This document shows, in pieces, positions 15,074-23,740 of a stretch of 36,084 bases of DNA. The stretch covers positions 1 to 36,084 of the forward strand of contig WRED01000020.1 of NCBI GenBank assembly GCA_009779495.1. The letters run 5' to 3'. Made by a program: the position numbers and the translations under genes. The stretch is from Oscillospiraceae bacterium. GTDB lineage: Bacteria; Bacillota; Clostridia; Oscillospirales; Acutalibacteraceae. Position 1 is the stretch's first letter. Each line of letters opens with the position of its first letter. A model generated the notes under the pieces. It worked only from the letters and a program-made list of their open reading frames with translations, did not search any database and was not told the origin of the DNA.

Positions 15074-15319
15074 GTGAGAATTAGAAAACAGGCATTGGGC
15101 GACAGGAATATCGTCGGCGAAAAGGTCGAGCAGCAGCGCAAGTCCATGGGCATGAAGCAGAAAGACCTGCTCACCCAGCTGCAGATCAAAGGCATTGACC
15201 TCAACGCTTCCGGACTGTCGAAGCTCGAGGGTCAGCTGCGCTACGTGACGGACTTTGAGCTGAAAGCTTTGGCCGACGTTTTGGGCGTGACCGTAGGCTG
15301 GCTGCTTGACCTCGAATAA
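15074..15319 (+). CDS. XRE-family helix-turn-helix regulator
   Basis: An 81-residue DNA-binding protein consisting of a single Cro/C1-type HTH. Residues about 14-69 hold the five helices, with the recognition region around QKDLLTQLQIKGIDLNASGL and the closing segment KALADVLGVTVGWLLD typical of the family. Translation starts at GTG, with GAAAGGG 8-10 bases upstream. It has its own promoter, structured leader and terminator. No sensor domain is attached and no obvious target gene lies next to it. Stand-alone proteins of this form are very common in Clostridia; the target is not predictable. Confidence 0.9.
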   Translation: MRIRKQALGDRNIVGEKVEQQRKSMGMKQKDLLTQLQIKGIDLNASGLSKLEGQLRYVTDFELKALADVLGVTVGWLLDLE

Positions 15320-15339
15320 TATCCATGCGGGATATCATG

Positions 15340-15367
15340 GCGTCTGCGGAAAACGCGGGCGCTTTTG
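15340..15367 (+). terminator. Intrinsic terminator of the XRE gene
   Basis: GCGTCTGCG (15340-15348) pairs with CGCGGGCGC (15354-15362) through seven Watson-Crick and two G-U pairs, loop GAAAA, followed by TTTTGTGT. Confidence 0.8.
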
Positions 15368-15430
15368 TGTCTGATTTTGTGTATTTACATCTCCCGTCGG
15401 CAGACTCCAGAAAAATCCACAAAATAAAGC

Positions 15431-15459
15431 TTGATTTTTACGGACGAAAGCGTTATAAT
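15431..15459 (+). promoter_or_regulatory. Strong promoter in a region without a gene
   Basis: TTGATT (15431-15436), 17-bp spacer, TATAAT (15454-15459). No credible reading frame begins within 400 bp downstream; a structured RNA candidate does. Confidence 0.75.
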
Positions 15460-15465
15460 GAAAAA

Positions 15466-15629
15466 GAAATCGGGCGAGTAGCCGGTCCGTGTGGTTCAGC
15501 CGGCTATTTTATGCGGCGGCCACTCTCGCGCCGGACAAGCTTCAACTGTTTTCTATACTGCTTAACGACTATAAAATCCGCAAAAAATAAGCAAAAGCTT
15601 TGACATACGGGTTTTGCGCGATTTTTTGC
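15466..15629 (+). ncRNA. Candidate structured small RNA
   Basis: Downstream of the 15431-15459 promoter, GGGCGAG pairs with CTCTCGCGCC around a nested stem TAGCCGG/CCGGCTA (about 15470-15536). The unit ends in a two-part stem, GCAAAAAAT...GCAAAA with TTTTGC...ATTTTTTGC (15580-15629), whose T run could terminate. The result would be about 160 nt. I could not match it to a known riboswitch or RNA family. The rest of the 15367-15827 gap shows only three GGAG-type sites at 15640-15663 with no start codon placed to use them. Confidence 0.4.
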
Positions 15630-15827
15630 TGTGATTTTAAGGAGTTAAGGAGTATAACGGAGGTTAGTTTTCCGCCCGGAAGCTTCGCGGCGCGGCAAAC
15701 AGGCAAAAACGGAGGTCGATTTTGGGATAAAACGGTACGCGGTTCGTTAAAATTGAATGAAATCCGCGCGATATTTCAGTAAAAACGTAAAGGTTGTTTA
15801 ATATTGCGCCGATGTCGTAAAAAACTG

Positions 15828-15856
15828 TTGCAATTTTTTGAAAATGGTGTTATAAT
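15828..15856 (+). promoter_or_regulatory. Promoter of the surface protein gene
   Basis: TTGCAA (15828-15833), 17-bp spacer, TATAAT (15851-15856), 34 bp before the ATG. Confidence 0.85.
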
Positions 15857-15889
15857 CATTTTACATTTATTTAGGAGGAAGTCATTATC

Positions 15890-17269
15890 ATGAAAAAGAA
15901 AATTTTAGCCGTACTGGTGTGCGTTTGCCTGATGGCGGGCTTGTTTACATTTGCTGCGTCGGCAGCTGCCGCAGAAGCTACAATTGACCTGACAATAACG
16001 GTAAAGTCCGAAATTAAGGTTGCGGAAGGCAAGGATTTAGAAACTCTTTCCAAAACCGAAATCGTCAGTACGTTTTTGGACATAAAGGCAGGTGCTATGA
16101 AAGCGACCGACGCTCAGGTTACGAAATTCATCTCTTGTTTTAGGATTGAGCTTGAATCCGTTTCCGCTACTAAAGTTAATATTCGCATTGTAGAGGACGG
16201 AACGAAAAACACACAGACCACCAGTGATAATCCTACGGCGAAGTTTTTCACGATTGGGGAAAGCGTGTGGGATAATCCTCAGCAGCCTTTCACCCTTGAA
16301 AATGTTACTGTTACCCGTTCCAAGACTCTCTACAGCCTGTCTATGGGTATACGCAAGCACGGCGATAAGGGCAATGTGCTTGTAGCTGATGAAATCGGTT
16401 GGGTTTCATATAAAATCCTCAACGATCAGGGTCAGTCTGTTACTACCGGCATCGTCGATAACCTTTATGATCTTGCGTCAGGTACTATAGTTCAGCTTGA
16501 GGCACACCTTAAACCTGAGTATGCGAAGTATTATAAATTTTCCTATTGGGTTGATGGCAACTCACAGCCCAATGTTCAGGGAGAAGAAACCAAGCTAAAT
16601 GTAACGATGAACAACAACGGATCCATTTTCGCGGTGTTCACGGAAATCGCAAACAGGGTCACCGTTACTCTTGACGTAGGCGATAACGGAAAGGTCGTTG
16701 CCAGTTCAAACAACGCTTATAAAATTTTTAACGGCGACGGCGTAGTTAGCGTTTTTCAGGGTTCAAGCCCCACGTTTGTGTTTTTCCCCGATGAGGGTTA
16801 CGAAGTAGCGAAGGTCACGGTAGACGGCAAAGAAATCAGCAATATCAAGAGTCTGCTCACAAACATTGGGTCTATATTCAATGGCTCCAATCTCGATGAA
16901 ATTTTGGCGGAATTCAAGGAATTTTCTAACGCGACAAACAGAGATGTATATGCCTACACCTATCCGAAAGATCAGCCTCAGATGAATTCCAAAATCTCAG
17001 TAACTTTCATCAAGTCCAAAGTAATTGATCCCGCTCCCGGCGCCACATACGCCCCCGGCCCCGACCTTTCAACCTCTCCCGCGACCTCCGGCTCCGGCGA
17101 CGGTAGCACAACCCTCCCGTCAGAGGCCGGTAATAACAACAACGCGGGCGACGGCGGCAGCGGCGTCCTGAACCCGGCGACAGGCTCGGCTCCCTCCATT
17201 GCGGTGTTCGCGACACTTTCGGTTGCAGCTGCGGCGGCATTCGTGCTCATCAAGAAAAAGCGCGGCTAA
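15890..17269 (+). CDS. Sortase-anchored cell-surface protein
   Basis: A 459-residue secreted protein. Residues 1-28 are a signal peptide (KKK, hydrophobic core, cut after ASA). The C-terminus has NPATG at 428-432, then a hydrophobic helix and the positively charged end KKKRG, the three-part signal for sortase attachment to peptidoglycan. Between them, residues about 205-310 resemble two divergent beta-repeat units of the InlB B-repeat/bacterial-repeat kind (EAHLKPEYAKYYKFSYWVDG; FPDEGYEVAKVTVDGKEI). Before the anchor is a Gly/Ser/Pro/Asn-rich linker. No enzymatic motif is seen, so binding or adhesion is likely. AGGAGG precedes the ATG. It is monocistronic, and its coding sequence is less GC-rich than the flanking enzymes. 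No sortase gene is in the window. Confidence 0.85.
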   Translation: MKKKILAVLVCVCLMAGLFTFAASAAAAEATIDLTITVKSEIKVAEGKDLETLSKTEIVSTFLDIKAGAMKATDAQVTKFISCFRIELESVSATKVNIRIVEDGTKNTQTTSDNPTAKFFTIGESVWDNPQQPFTLENVTVTRSKTLYSLSMGIRKHGDKGNVLVADEIGWVSYKILNDQGQSVTTGIVDNLYDLASGTIVQLEAHLKPEYAKYYKFSYWVDGNSQPNVQGEETKLNVTMNNNGSIFAVFTEIANRVTVTLDVGDNGKVVASSNNAYKIFNGDGVVSVFQGSSPTFVFFPDEGYEVAKVTVDGKEISNIKSLLTNIGSIFNGSNLDEILAEFKEFSNATNRDVYAYTYPKDQPQMNSKISVTFIKSKVIDPAPGATYAPGPDLSTSPATSGSGDGSTTLPSEAGNNNNAGDGGSGVLNPATGSAPSIAVFATLSVAAAAAFVLIKKKRG

Positions 17270-17310
17270 TCTTTAACAAATCATATCTCTCTTTCTTTTT
17301 CTGTAAACAG

Positions 17311-17342
17311 AAACGCCTCGGATAAACTCCGGGGCGTTTTTG
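17311..17342 (+). terminator. Intrinsic terminator of the surface protein gene
   Basis: AAACGCCTCGG (17311-17321) pairs with CCGGGGCGTTT (17329-17339), one G-U pair, followed by a T run. Confidence 0.9.
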
Positions 17343-17359
17343 TCGTTATTTGCGATTGA

Positions 17360-17986
17360 TTAGGAGATAACCTCCGCGCTGGCTATCACGATCGGCTTTA
17401 CGGGAGAGGTCGGCTTTTGGTCGATGCTGTTGGGCGGGAAAACGCGCTCGGCCGTCAGAAACGCATCCACAACCTCCATGCCCTCAACAACCTTGCCGAA
17501 AGCGGCGTACTTTCCGTCGAGGGAATAGCGGCAGTCGGTGTAGCAAATGAAAAATTGCGATCCGGCGGAGTTCGGGTCGTTCGTCCGCGCCATGGACACG
17601 ATGCCTCTTGTGTGCGACAGCGTGTTCTGCGTGAAGCCGTTTTCGCTGAACTCCCCCTTGACCGTCCTCTGTGACGGGTCGGACAGGCCGTCGCCGTTTG
17701 GCGACCCGCCCTGGGCCATAAAGTCGTCGGCCACGCGATGGAAAATTTTGCCGGTGTAGAAGCCCTCGTTTACGTAGGCAAGGAAATTTTCGACGGTTGC
17801 GGGCGCGTATTCGGGGTACAGCTCAATCACGAAGCTCCCGTATTTTTCCACCGTAAATCTCACTTTCGGATTTCCGCTTTCGCTTTTGGGTTCGGGTTCA
17901 TCCTTGCCGCAGCCGGAAATCGCGCCGCCCAAAAAGCAGATCGCCAGGATAGCCGCCGCAGGCTTCAGCCATGTTTTTTTCTTCAT
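17360..17986 (-). CDS. Cyclophilin-type peptidyl-prolyl isomerase lipoprotein
   Basis: A 208-residue exported PPIase that catalyses cis-trans isomerisation of Xaa-Pro bonds to help proteins fold outside the membrane. The N-terminus is a lipoprotein signal (KKK, hydrophobic stretch, lipobox ISGC with C26 as the lipid-bearing residue). The cyclophilin domain follows from about 40: FHRVADDFMAQGG contains the catalytic arginine and the F/M/Q residues, and SAGSQFFI the second active-site strand; EFSENGF and YAAFGKVVEGM are also conserved. AAAGGAG precedes the ATG, and a promoter lies at 18016-18044. Confidence 0.94.
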   Translation of the reverse strand: MKKKTWLKPAAAILAICFLGGAISGCGKDEPEPKSESGNPKVRFTVEKYGSFVIELYPEYAPATVENFLAYVNEGFYTGKIFHRVADDFMAQGGSPNGDGLSDPSQRTVKGEFSENGFTQNTLSHTRGIVSMARTNDPNSAGSQFFICYTDCRYSLDGKYAAFGKVVEGMEVVDAFLTAERVFPPNSIDQKPTSPVKPIVIASAEVIS

Positions 17987-18015
17987 GAAGTCAGCTCCTT
18001 TATTTTTGTGAGTAT

Positions 18016-18044
18016 AATTTACCCTATTTGCGCCGGTTTGTCAA
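18016..18044 (-). promoter_or_regulatory. Promoter of the cyclophilin lipoprotein gene
   Basis: Minus strand: TTGACA (18039-18044), 17-bp spacer, TAAATT (18016-18021). Confidence 0.75.
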
Positions 18045-18114
18045 GTATATCGCGAACGTTGTCCGAATATATTTTGATAAGCTGGCTTTTGATGGGAAAG
18101 GATGGATCACAATT

Positions 18115-20739
18115 ATGGACTGGCACAGTATTACGGCGGCCGATGCGCTGCGGGAACTGAAAAGCGACGGCGCCAGGGGACTCACCGCTTCGCAGGCGGC
18201 CGCGCGGCTGAAAAGTTACGGGGAGAACAGGCTGTCAGAAAAAAAACAGCGCGGGGTGCTGTTTAAATTTTTCAGCCAATTTTCTGATTTTATGGTCATC
18301 ATTTTGTTGTTGGCCGCGGCGGTCTCTTTCATTACGGCGATGATCAACGGTGAAAAGGATTTTGTCGACCCGGCCGTGATCCTGGGCATCGTCATACTCA
18401 ACGCGGTCATCGGCACGGCGCAGGAGAGCCGCGCGGAAAAGGCACTGAAAGCGTTAAAACAGATGTCCGCGCCTCACGCGACGGTCACGCGCGACGGCAA
18501 AAAGAAGCGGATCGATGCCGGCGCCATCGTGCCCGGGGACATCCTGCACCTGTCGGCGGGCGATATGGTCGCGGCCGACGCGCGTATTATAGAGGAGTCA
18601 GGCCTGCGGACGCAGGAAAGCGCACTGACGGGCGAATCGATGCCCTGTGAAAAAAACGCGGATGCCGTGCTTTCCAAGAGTTGTACTATTGGCGATCGAA
18701 AGAACATGATCCTGTCCTCCACGGTGATTTTAGCGGGGCACTGCACCGCCGTCGCCGCTGAAACGGGCATGAACACGCAAATCGGCAGGATCGCGCGGCT
18801 GCTCAATGAGGAGGAGTCGCCCCAGACGCCGCTGCAAATACGCCTTTCAAAGGTCAGCAAGATACTGGGGATCGGCGCTTTGGCTATCTGCGCGTTGATT
18901 TTTGTCATCGGACTTTTGAACCGCGTGCCGCTTTTGGACAGCTTTATGCTGTCGGTCAGCCTGGCCGTCGCCGCAATCCCGGAGGGTCTTACGGCGATTG
19001 TTACGGTTGTCCTGTCCCTGGGCGTGCAGCGAATGGCTAAGAGTAACGCTATTGTCCGCCGCCTGCCTACCGTCGAGACTTTAGGCGCGGCGACAGTGAT
19101 ATGCTCTGACAAAACAGGTACGCTTACCCAAAACAAAATGACCGTCACGGCGGTCAGACTGCCGGACGGCGATTCAGATATGTCGGGCGACGGGGCAAAA
19201 ACGCTGCTGTCCATGGGCGCGCTCTGTTGCAACGCGTCCCTGTCGGACACAAAATCGAAGCGCGAAACCAGCGGCGATCCGACGGAAATCGCCATCATCC
19301 TGGCGGCTGACGGCGCGGGCATTCGTCTGGAGCGGCTGAAATCGGAGAATCCGCGCGTGCGTGAGCTGCCCTTCGACTCGGCGAGAAAGCTGATGACGAC
19401 AGTTCATAAAACTCCCGCCGGATTCAGGCAGATCACGAAAGGCGCGCCTGATATTCTGCTGGAGCGCTGCGACCGGGCGCGGATGTACGGCACGGCGGTG
19501 CTCACCCAACAAAAAAAAGCCGAACTGCTTTCACAAAACGACAAAATGGCCGCCGACGCGCTTCGGGTGATCGCGGTGGCGTACAGGGATCTGACAAGCG
19601 CCGTCTTCGCTGACGAGAACGGCCTGATTTTCGCGGGCTTCATCGGCATGGCGGACCCGCCGCGCCAAGAGGCCGCCGAGGCCGTGAAAACCTGCCGGGA
19701 GGCGGGCATCACGCCCGTTATGATCACCGGCGACCACGTTATCACGGCGAAAGCCGTCGCGCGCCAGCTCGGCATCAGCAATGAAAAAAGCGCTGCCATC
19801 ACCGGCGCGGAGCTCGACCGCTTCAGCGACGCGGAGCTTTTGGGGAAAATCGGGGACTGCCGCGTTTTCGCGCGGGTCACGCCGGAGCACAAGGTACGAA
19901 TCGTCAAGGCGTTTCGGCAAAGGGGCGAGATCGTCGCCATGACGGGCGACGGCGTGAACGACGCTCCCGCGCTCAAGGCCGCGGACATTGGCTGCGCGAT
20001 GGGACTCAGCGGCACGGACGTGGCCAAGGGCGCCGCCGACATGATCCTCACGGACGACAACTTCGCGACCATTGTCAAGGCGGTGTCCGAGGGCCGGGGC
20101 ATCTATGACAACATCAAAAAGGCCGTTCATTTTCTTCTAAGCTGCAATATCGGGGAGATTTTGGTGATTTTGGCCGCTTCGCTCCTACAAATGCCATCCC
20201 CGCTTTTGCCCATTCACCTTTTATGGGTCAATCTCGTCACGGACTCCCTGCCTGCCATGGCGCTGGGTGTGGAGAACAAGGAAAAAAACATCATGAAACG
20301 GCCTCCCGCCCCGCCGAACGAAAGCTTTTTCGCCAACCGCTTGGGCTTCGATATCGCGGTCGAAGGGCTGCTTGTGGGCGCGCTGACGCTGTTGGCCTTT
20401 GTCATAGGCCGTCGCTTTTTGGGCGCGTCACTCACCCACGGCCGAACGATGGCGTTCGCCACATTGAGCATCTGCGAAATCATTCACGCCGTGAGTATGC
20501 GATCAAACTGCTCCATTTTCAAGACAGGTTTTTTCTCAAATAAAAGAATGGTGTGGGCCGTAGCGGTCTGTACCGCTATGCAGATGTCGGTCATCACCGT
20601 GCCCGCGCTCTCGTCCATATTTGACACCGTCGCTCTGAACACCGTGCAGTGGCTCACTGTTTTCGGACTGTCGTTTGTGCCGTTTATTCTCATTGAGATC
20701 GAGAAAATGATAAAAACGAGGAAGCCGAACGCTCGGTAA
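18115..20739 (+). CDS. Calcium-transporting P-type ATPase (type IIA-like)
   Basis: An 874-residue P2-type cation pump. In order: cation-ATPase N-terminal domain (1-70), M1-M2, actuator domain with TGES at 172-175, M3-M4 with AAIPEGL (286-292), phosphorylation site D332 in SDKTGTLT, nucleotide domain with the KGAPD motif, hinge MTGDGVNDAPALK, then M5-M10. PEGL in M4 and HLLWVNLVTDSLPAMALG in M6 match Ca2+ site residues of SERCA/PMR1-type pumps rather than Na/K or heavy-metal pumps. It exports Ca2+ at the expense of ATP. The ATG at 18115 has GAAAGGAT upstream and gives the usual family N-terminus; an upstream in-frame extension lies in the intergenic region. It is divergent from the cyclophilin gene. 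I found no clear promoter for it. Confidence 0.94.
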   Translation: MDWHSITAADALRELKSDGARGLTASQAAARLKSYGENRLSEKKQRGVLFKFFSQFSDFMVIILLLAAAVSFITAMINGEKDFVDPAVILGIVILNAVIGTAQESRAEKALKALKQMSAPHATVTRDGKKKRIDAGAIVPGDILHLSAGDMVAADARIIEESGLRTQESALTGESMPCEKNADAVLSKSCTIGDRKNMILSSTVILAGHCTAVAAETGMNTQIGRIARLLNEEESPQTPLQIRLSKVSKILGIGALAICALIFVIGLLNRVPLLDSFMLSVSLAVAAIPEGLTAIVTVVLSLGVQRMAKSNAIVRRLPTVETLGAATVICSDKTGTLTQNKMTVTAVRLPDGDSDMSGDGAKTLLSMGALCCNASLSDTKSKRETSGDPTEIAIILAADGAGIRLERLKSENPRVRELPFDSARKLMTTVHKTPAGFRQITKGAPDILLERCDRARMYGTAVLTQQKKAELLSQNDKMAADALRVIAVAYRDLTSAVFADENGLIFAGFIGMADPPRQEAAEAVKTCREAGITPVMITGDHVITAKAVARQLGISNEKSAAITGAELDRFSDAELLGKIGDCRVFARVTPEHKVRIVKAFRQRGEIVAMTGDGVNDAPALKAADIGCAMGLSGTDVAKGAADMILTDDNFATIVKAVSEGRGIYDNIKKAVHFLLSCNIGEILVILAASLLQMPSPLLPIHLLWVNLVTDSLPAMALGVENKEKNIMKRPPAPPNESFFANRLGFDIAVEGLLVGALTLLAFVIGRRFLGASLTHGRTMAFATLSICEIIHAVSMRSNCSIFKTGFFSNKRMVWAVAVCTAMQMSVITVPALSSIFDTVALNTVQWLTVFGLSFVPFILIEIEKMIKTRKPNAR

Positions 20740-20744
20740 AGAGT

Positions 20745-20773
20745 AAAAAAAGGGCAGGCTTCCGCGCCTGCCC
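20745..20773 (-). terminator. Intrinsic terminator for the 20787-21662 gene
   Basis: GGGCAGGC (minus strand, 20766-20773) pairs with GCCTGCCC (20752-20759), loop of 6, followed by seven T on the minus strand, 13 bp beyond the stop codon. It also lies just after the convergent ATPase gene but would lack a U tract on that strand. Confidence 0.9.
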
Positions 20774-20786
20774 CTCCCCTGCCATA

Positions 20787-21662
20787 TTAATCTGAATCCA
20801 CATTCGCCGCGTTTGACGCGCTCGTTTCAATGACGTCTCCGTTCTCGTCCGTAACGAATTCAGGCTGCGTCGTCGCCGCCTCCGTCGTCCGCGTTTCGAT
20901 CTCTTCCTCCTCTTGTGTCTCGTAATGGCCGGGCCGGGCCAGCTCCAACGCCTCGGTCAGCTGCAACGAGCCGATGTGATAGCCCCCGGCGTCCTCGCGC
21001 AGCGTGATTTTCATGAACTTGTCAGGTTCGGGTGCGGTGTAGTGCCCCTGCTCGAGCTGCGCCCACTCTGTCCCGCCGATGTAACCGACCGTCAGCATGA
21101 TCGAAGATCCCTGCTTTCGTACCTCATAAATTTTCGGCGTGTAGATGGGATCATTGCTCGTGACAGGGATGATATATGCTTCGCGCCGCCGCTCATAGGC
21201 CACGCCGTGAAAGGAGTTGACCACTTCCTCGTGCACGAGCGCGACCTCATTGCCAAACAGGGCGACGAAATATTCCTCAACATCCTTTTGCGGAACTAAA
21301 AGGCCGGTCACATCGCCCTCAAAAATCTCATATACGTTGATCTTTTTGCTGTTTGTAAGCAGATTGCCGATAGCGGCGTCGAGCAGGTCAGTCTTGTCCG
21401 CGCCGCTCACATCATCGAAAGGCGACGGGTCTATGACGACGAAAGGCCTGAGAAACCGCTCATATTCCTCGATATAGGCGCTGCCGTCCGTAAGGGCTCT
21501 CACCCGCTCGAAGCCCCAGGCAGCCGCCTTGTACGCGCCGAAAATCGAAAATCCGATGATGATAAGCCCCAGCAGAAAAGGACCCCTGTGGTTATTTTTT
21601 TTGTGCTTTGCGGAAGCGGGGACTTCGGCCCCCGGTTCGGGATTTGTGTTTTCGCTTGCCAT
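20787..21662 (-). CDS. Membrane-anchored protein of unknown function
   Basis: A 291-residue protein. After a polar, Pro/Glu-rich cytoplasmic start (1-27), one membrane helix spans about 28-50 (PFLLGLIIIGFSIFGAY). The rest is an extracytoplasmic domain of about 190 residues (55-245) ending in an acidic Thr/Glu-rich tail. I do not recognise the domain; its alternating strands suggest an alpha/beta fold. GAAAGGA precedes the chosen ATG, which removes 10 upstream codons. It is the last gene of the minus-strand run that includes proB and proA, 51 bp after proA, and ends in a strong terminator. A link to proline metabolism is not implied by its sequence. Confidence 0.8.
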   Translation of the reverse strand: MASENTNPEPGAEVPASAKHKKNNHRGPFLLGLIIIGFSIFGAYKAAAWGFERVRALTDGSAYIEEYERFLRPFVVIDPSPFDDVSGADKTDLLDAAIGNLLTNSKKINVYEIFEGDVTGLLVPQKDVEEYFVALFGNEVALVHEEVVNSFHGVAYERRREAYIIPVTSNDPIYTPKIYEVRKQGSSIMLTVGYIGGTEWAQLEQGHYTAPEPDKFMKITLREDAGGYHIGSLQLTEALELARPGHYETQEEEEIETRTTEAATTQPEFVTDENGDVIETSASNAANVDSD

Positions 21663-21695
21663 AAATCTGTTCCTTTCAGGGAATAACCCCACGGA

Positions 21696-21716
21696 ATTCC
21701 TGATTCCTGATGCCTA
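21696..21716. repeat. Three 7-bp tandem repeats at the proA stop codon
   Basis: Plus-strand units ATTCCTG, ATTCCTG and ATGCCTA abut, the last containing the proA stop codon (TAG on the minus strand, 21714-21716). Confidence 0.6.
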
Positions 21717-22958
21717 TCTTACCTGCCCGCTCCCAAGCACAATATACTTCTCCGACAGCAAATTCATCAGACCCAGCGGCCCTCTCGCGTGAAGCTTCTG
21801 CGTCGATATGCCGATCTCCGCGCCGAAGCCGAATTCGCCGCCGTCGGTATAGCGCGTCGAGGCGTTGACGTACACGGCGGCGGCGTCAACCTGCGCCTGG
21901 AATTGTTCCGACGCCGCGTAGCTCCCCGTGACGATACACTCGCTGTGTCCCGAGCCGTAGCGGGCGATGTGATCTATCGCCTCATGGATGCTGTCCACGA
22001 CCTTTACGGCCAAAATATAGTCGCCGTACTCACGATACCAGTCGTCCTCCGCAGCGGGAATGGAGCCGGGCAGAATCGCGCAGGTACGTTTATCGCCGCG
22101 CAGCTCCACATTCTTTTCATCAAGGCGGCTCTTGACTTTCGCGAGCGCTTCCCCGGCCACATCCGCGTGGACAAGCAACGTCTCGCAGGCGTTGCACACG
22201 GACGGCCTGGACGTTTTCGCGTTGAACACGATTTCCGCCGCCATATCGAGGTCGGCGTCGCGGTCGATGTAGACGTGGCAGTTGCCGACACCCGTCTCAA
22301 TCACGGGAACGGTGGCGTTCTCCACCACGGAGCGTATCAACCCCGCGCCGCCACGGGGGATCAACACGTCCACATAGCCGTTCAGCTTCATCAGCGCCGC
22401 CGCGCTTTCCCGGGACGTGTCCTCCACGAGCTGTATGCAGCCGGCAGGCAGGCCGGCGTCCGTGATCGCGTCACGCATCAGCGCGGTTATGGCCGTGTTC
22501 GAGTTGATGGCCTCCTTGCCGCCGCGCAGGATCACGGCATTTCCGGCCTTGAGGCACAGCGCCGCCGCGTCGGACGTCACGTTGGGGCGCGCCTCGAAAA
22601 TCACGGCGATGACGCCCAGCGGTACTGTCACCTTGCTGATTTTCAGCCCGTTCGGCCTGACCTGGCCCCACAGAACATTGCCCACGGGGTCGGCGGCCAA
22701 GGCGATCTCGTCCACTCCGGCGGCCATGCCCTCGATGCGTCCGGCGTTTAGGCGCAGCCTGTCCAGCAGCGACGCGGACAGCCCCGCCGCTTTGCCGTTT
22801 TCGATGTCAATATCGTTGGCGGCGACAATTTGAGCGGCGTTTGCGCGCAGGGACGCGGCGATGTTCTCCAAGGCTTTATTTTTGACTTGCGTGCCCGCGC
22901 AGGCTAATGTACGGGCGGCGGATTTGGCATTTATGCCGAGATTTACAATGGATTGCAT
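21714..22958 (-). CDS. proA: Gamma-glutamyl phosphate reductase (glutamate-5-semialdehyde dehydrogenase)
   Basis: A 414-residue NADPH-dependent enzyme for the second step of proline synthesis, reducing gamma-glutamyl phosphate to glutamate 5-semialdehyde. The aldehyde-dehydrogenase fold is clear: VIFEARPNVTSD (120-130), AVILRGGKEA (141-150), and the catalytic C255 in KTSRPSVCNACE. Length is standard. Two ATGs are possible; the second (22956-22958) is used here because AAAGG lies 9 bases upstream, whereas the first touches it. It forms an operon with the upstream methyltransferase (21-bp gap) and proB. The separation of proB and proA by a methyltransferase gene is unusual. Confidence 0.97.
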   Translation of the reverse strand: MQSIVNLGINAKSAARTLACAGTQVKNKALENIAASLRANAAQIVAANDIDIENGKAAGLSASLLDRLRLNAGRIEGMAAGVDEIALAADPVGNVLWGQVRPNGLKISKVTVPLGVIAVIFEARPNVTSDAAALCLKAGNAVILRGGKEAINSNTAITALMRDAITDAGLPAGCIQLVEDTSRESAAALMKLNGYVDVLIPRGGAGLIRSVVENATVPVIETGVGNCHVYIDRDADLDMAAEIVFNAKTSRPSVCNACETLLVHADVAGEALAKVKSRLDEKNVELRGDKRTCAILPGSIPAAEDDWYREYGDYILAVKVVDSIHEAIDHIARYGSGHSECIVTGSYAASEQFQAQVDAAAVYVNASTRYTDGGEFGFGAEIGISTQKLHARGPLGLMNLLSEKYIVLGSGQVR

Positions 22959-22979
22959 TGTAACCATCCTTTCCGTTGC

Positions 22980-23729
22980 TTATGTAATTTTGATTGCCTC
23001 TATCGTGTCTCCGGCGCTGAACGACATTTTTTGTCTGAGGCCGCCGTGTTCGCGGACAACCTCAAATCCGCACAACCTGAGCGCCGAGAGCCATTCCTCC
23101 CGCGTATAGCATTGCGCACAAAACGAGTTGTCGAAGCTCTCGACACGCCCATCTTCATACTCCATATAAAATGTCTGCGAAATATACCGCCTGCGCGTCT
23201 GCGCGTCATTGTGCCCGCTGCCTGTCTTCCAGACTTTCATGCCCGGATAGACCTGTTTCTGCGGCCAATACGTTTCGAGAGGCCAGCTGCCCGTTTCCTT
23301 GGGAGGACACCAGGGCTTAATAACCAGGCAGCCGCCAACCCGCAGGTGATGGTGGATACATCCGAATGCTTTTTTAACGTCCTCAATCGTATCAAGCGCT
23401 TCGAAGTCCATACTGAAGCAGAAGTCAACGGGCGGGATATCGAACCGGAAATCGGTTACGTCTCCCTCATAAAGCCGCAGCCCCGGCACATCGCCGAAGC
23501 GCTTGCGGCCCTCCGCGATCATCTCCGGCGTGATGTCGAAGGCAGTTACGCTGAACCCGCGCCGTGCCATGTACGCGCCTGTCTCGCCCCACGCGCACAT
23601 GGGGATAAGAACGTTTTTACCGTATTTTCCGGCGTGTTTCAGCCAGTATTCATTTTCCTCTGTACGGTCTTGCCCGCTCCAGTCCCAAAACCGGGCGTGC
23701 CGGGCGTAGTTTCCGATATTTTTCTTCAT
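22980..23729 (-). CDS. SAM-dependent methyltransferase-like protein
   Basis: A 249-residue protein of the class I methyltransferase fold. Residues about 38-75 form the SAM-binding part: VLIPMCAWGETGAYMARRG stands for motif I with a degenerate glycine loop, followed by VTAFDITPEMI (acidic D for the SAM ribose), GDVTDFRF and FCFSMDFEALDTI. The C-terminal 90 residues are aromatic-rich and probably bind the acceptor, which is unknown. It lies between proB (33-bp gap) and proA (21-bp gap) in the same direction. The weak motif I leaves open loss of activity, but spacing is intact. Confidence 0.82.
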   Translation of the reverse strand: MKKNIGNYARHARFWDWSGQDRTEENEYWLKHAGKYGKNVLIPMCAWGETGAYMARRGFSVTAFDITPEMIAEGRKRFGDVPGLRLYEGDVTDFRFDIPPVDFCFSMDFEALDTIEDVKKAFGCIHHHLRVGGCLVIKPWCPPKETGSWPLETYWPQKQVYPGMKVWKTGSGHNDAQTRRRYISQTFYMEYEDGRVESFDNSFCAQCYTREEWLSALRLCGFEVVREHGGLRQKMSFSAGDTIEAIKIT

Positions 23730-23740
23730 GTTAGGATTCC

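Noticed and set aside
15466..15540. Known riboswitch upstream of the surface protein
   Set aside because: I compared it from memory with TPP, cobalamin, c-di-GMP, guanidine, THF and Mn2+ classes; GAGTAG-like words occur but the conserved cores are absent, and the next gene is 350 bp away.
15325..15782. Two short reading frames (15325-15603 and 15600-15782)
   Set aside because: They cross a terminator or begin at TTG without a binding site, have unnatural composition (Cys, Phe and Arg runs) and no recognisable pattern.
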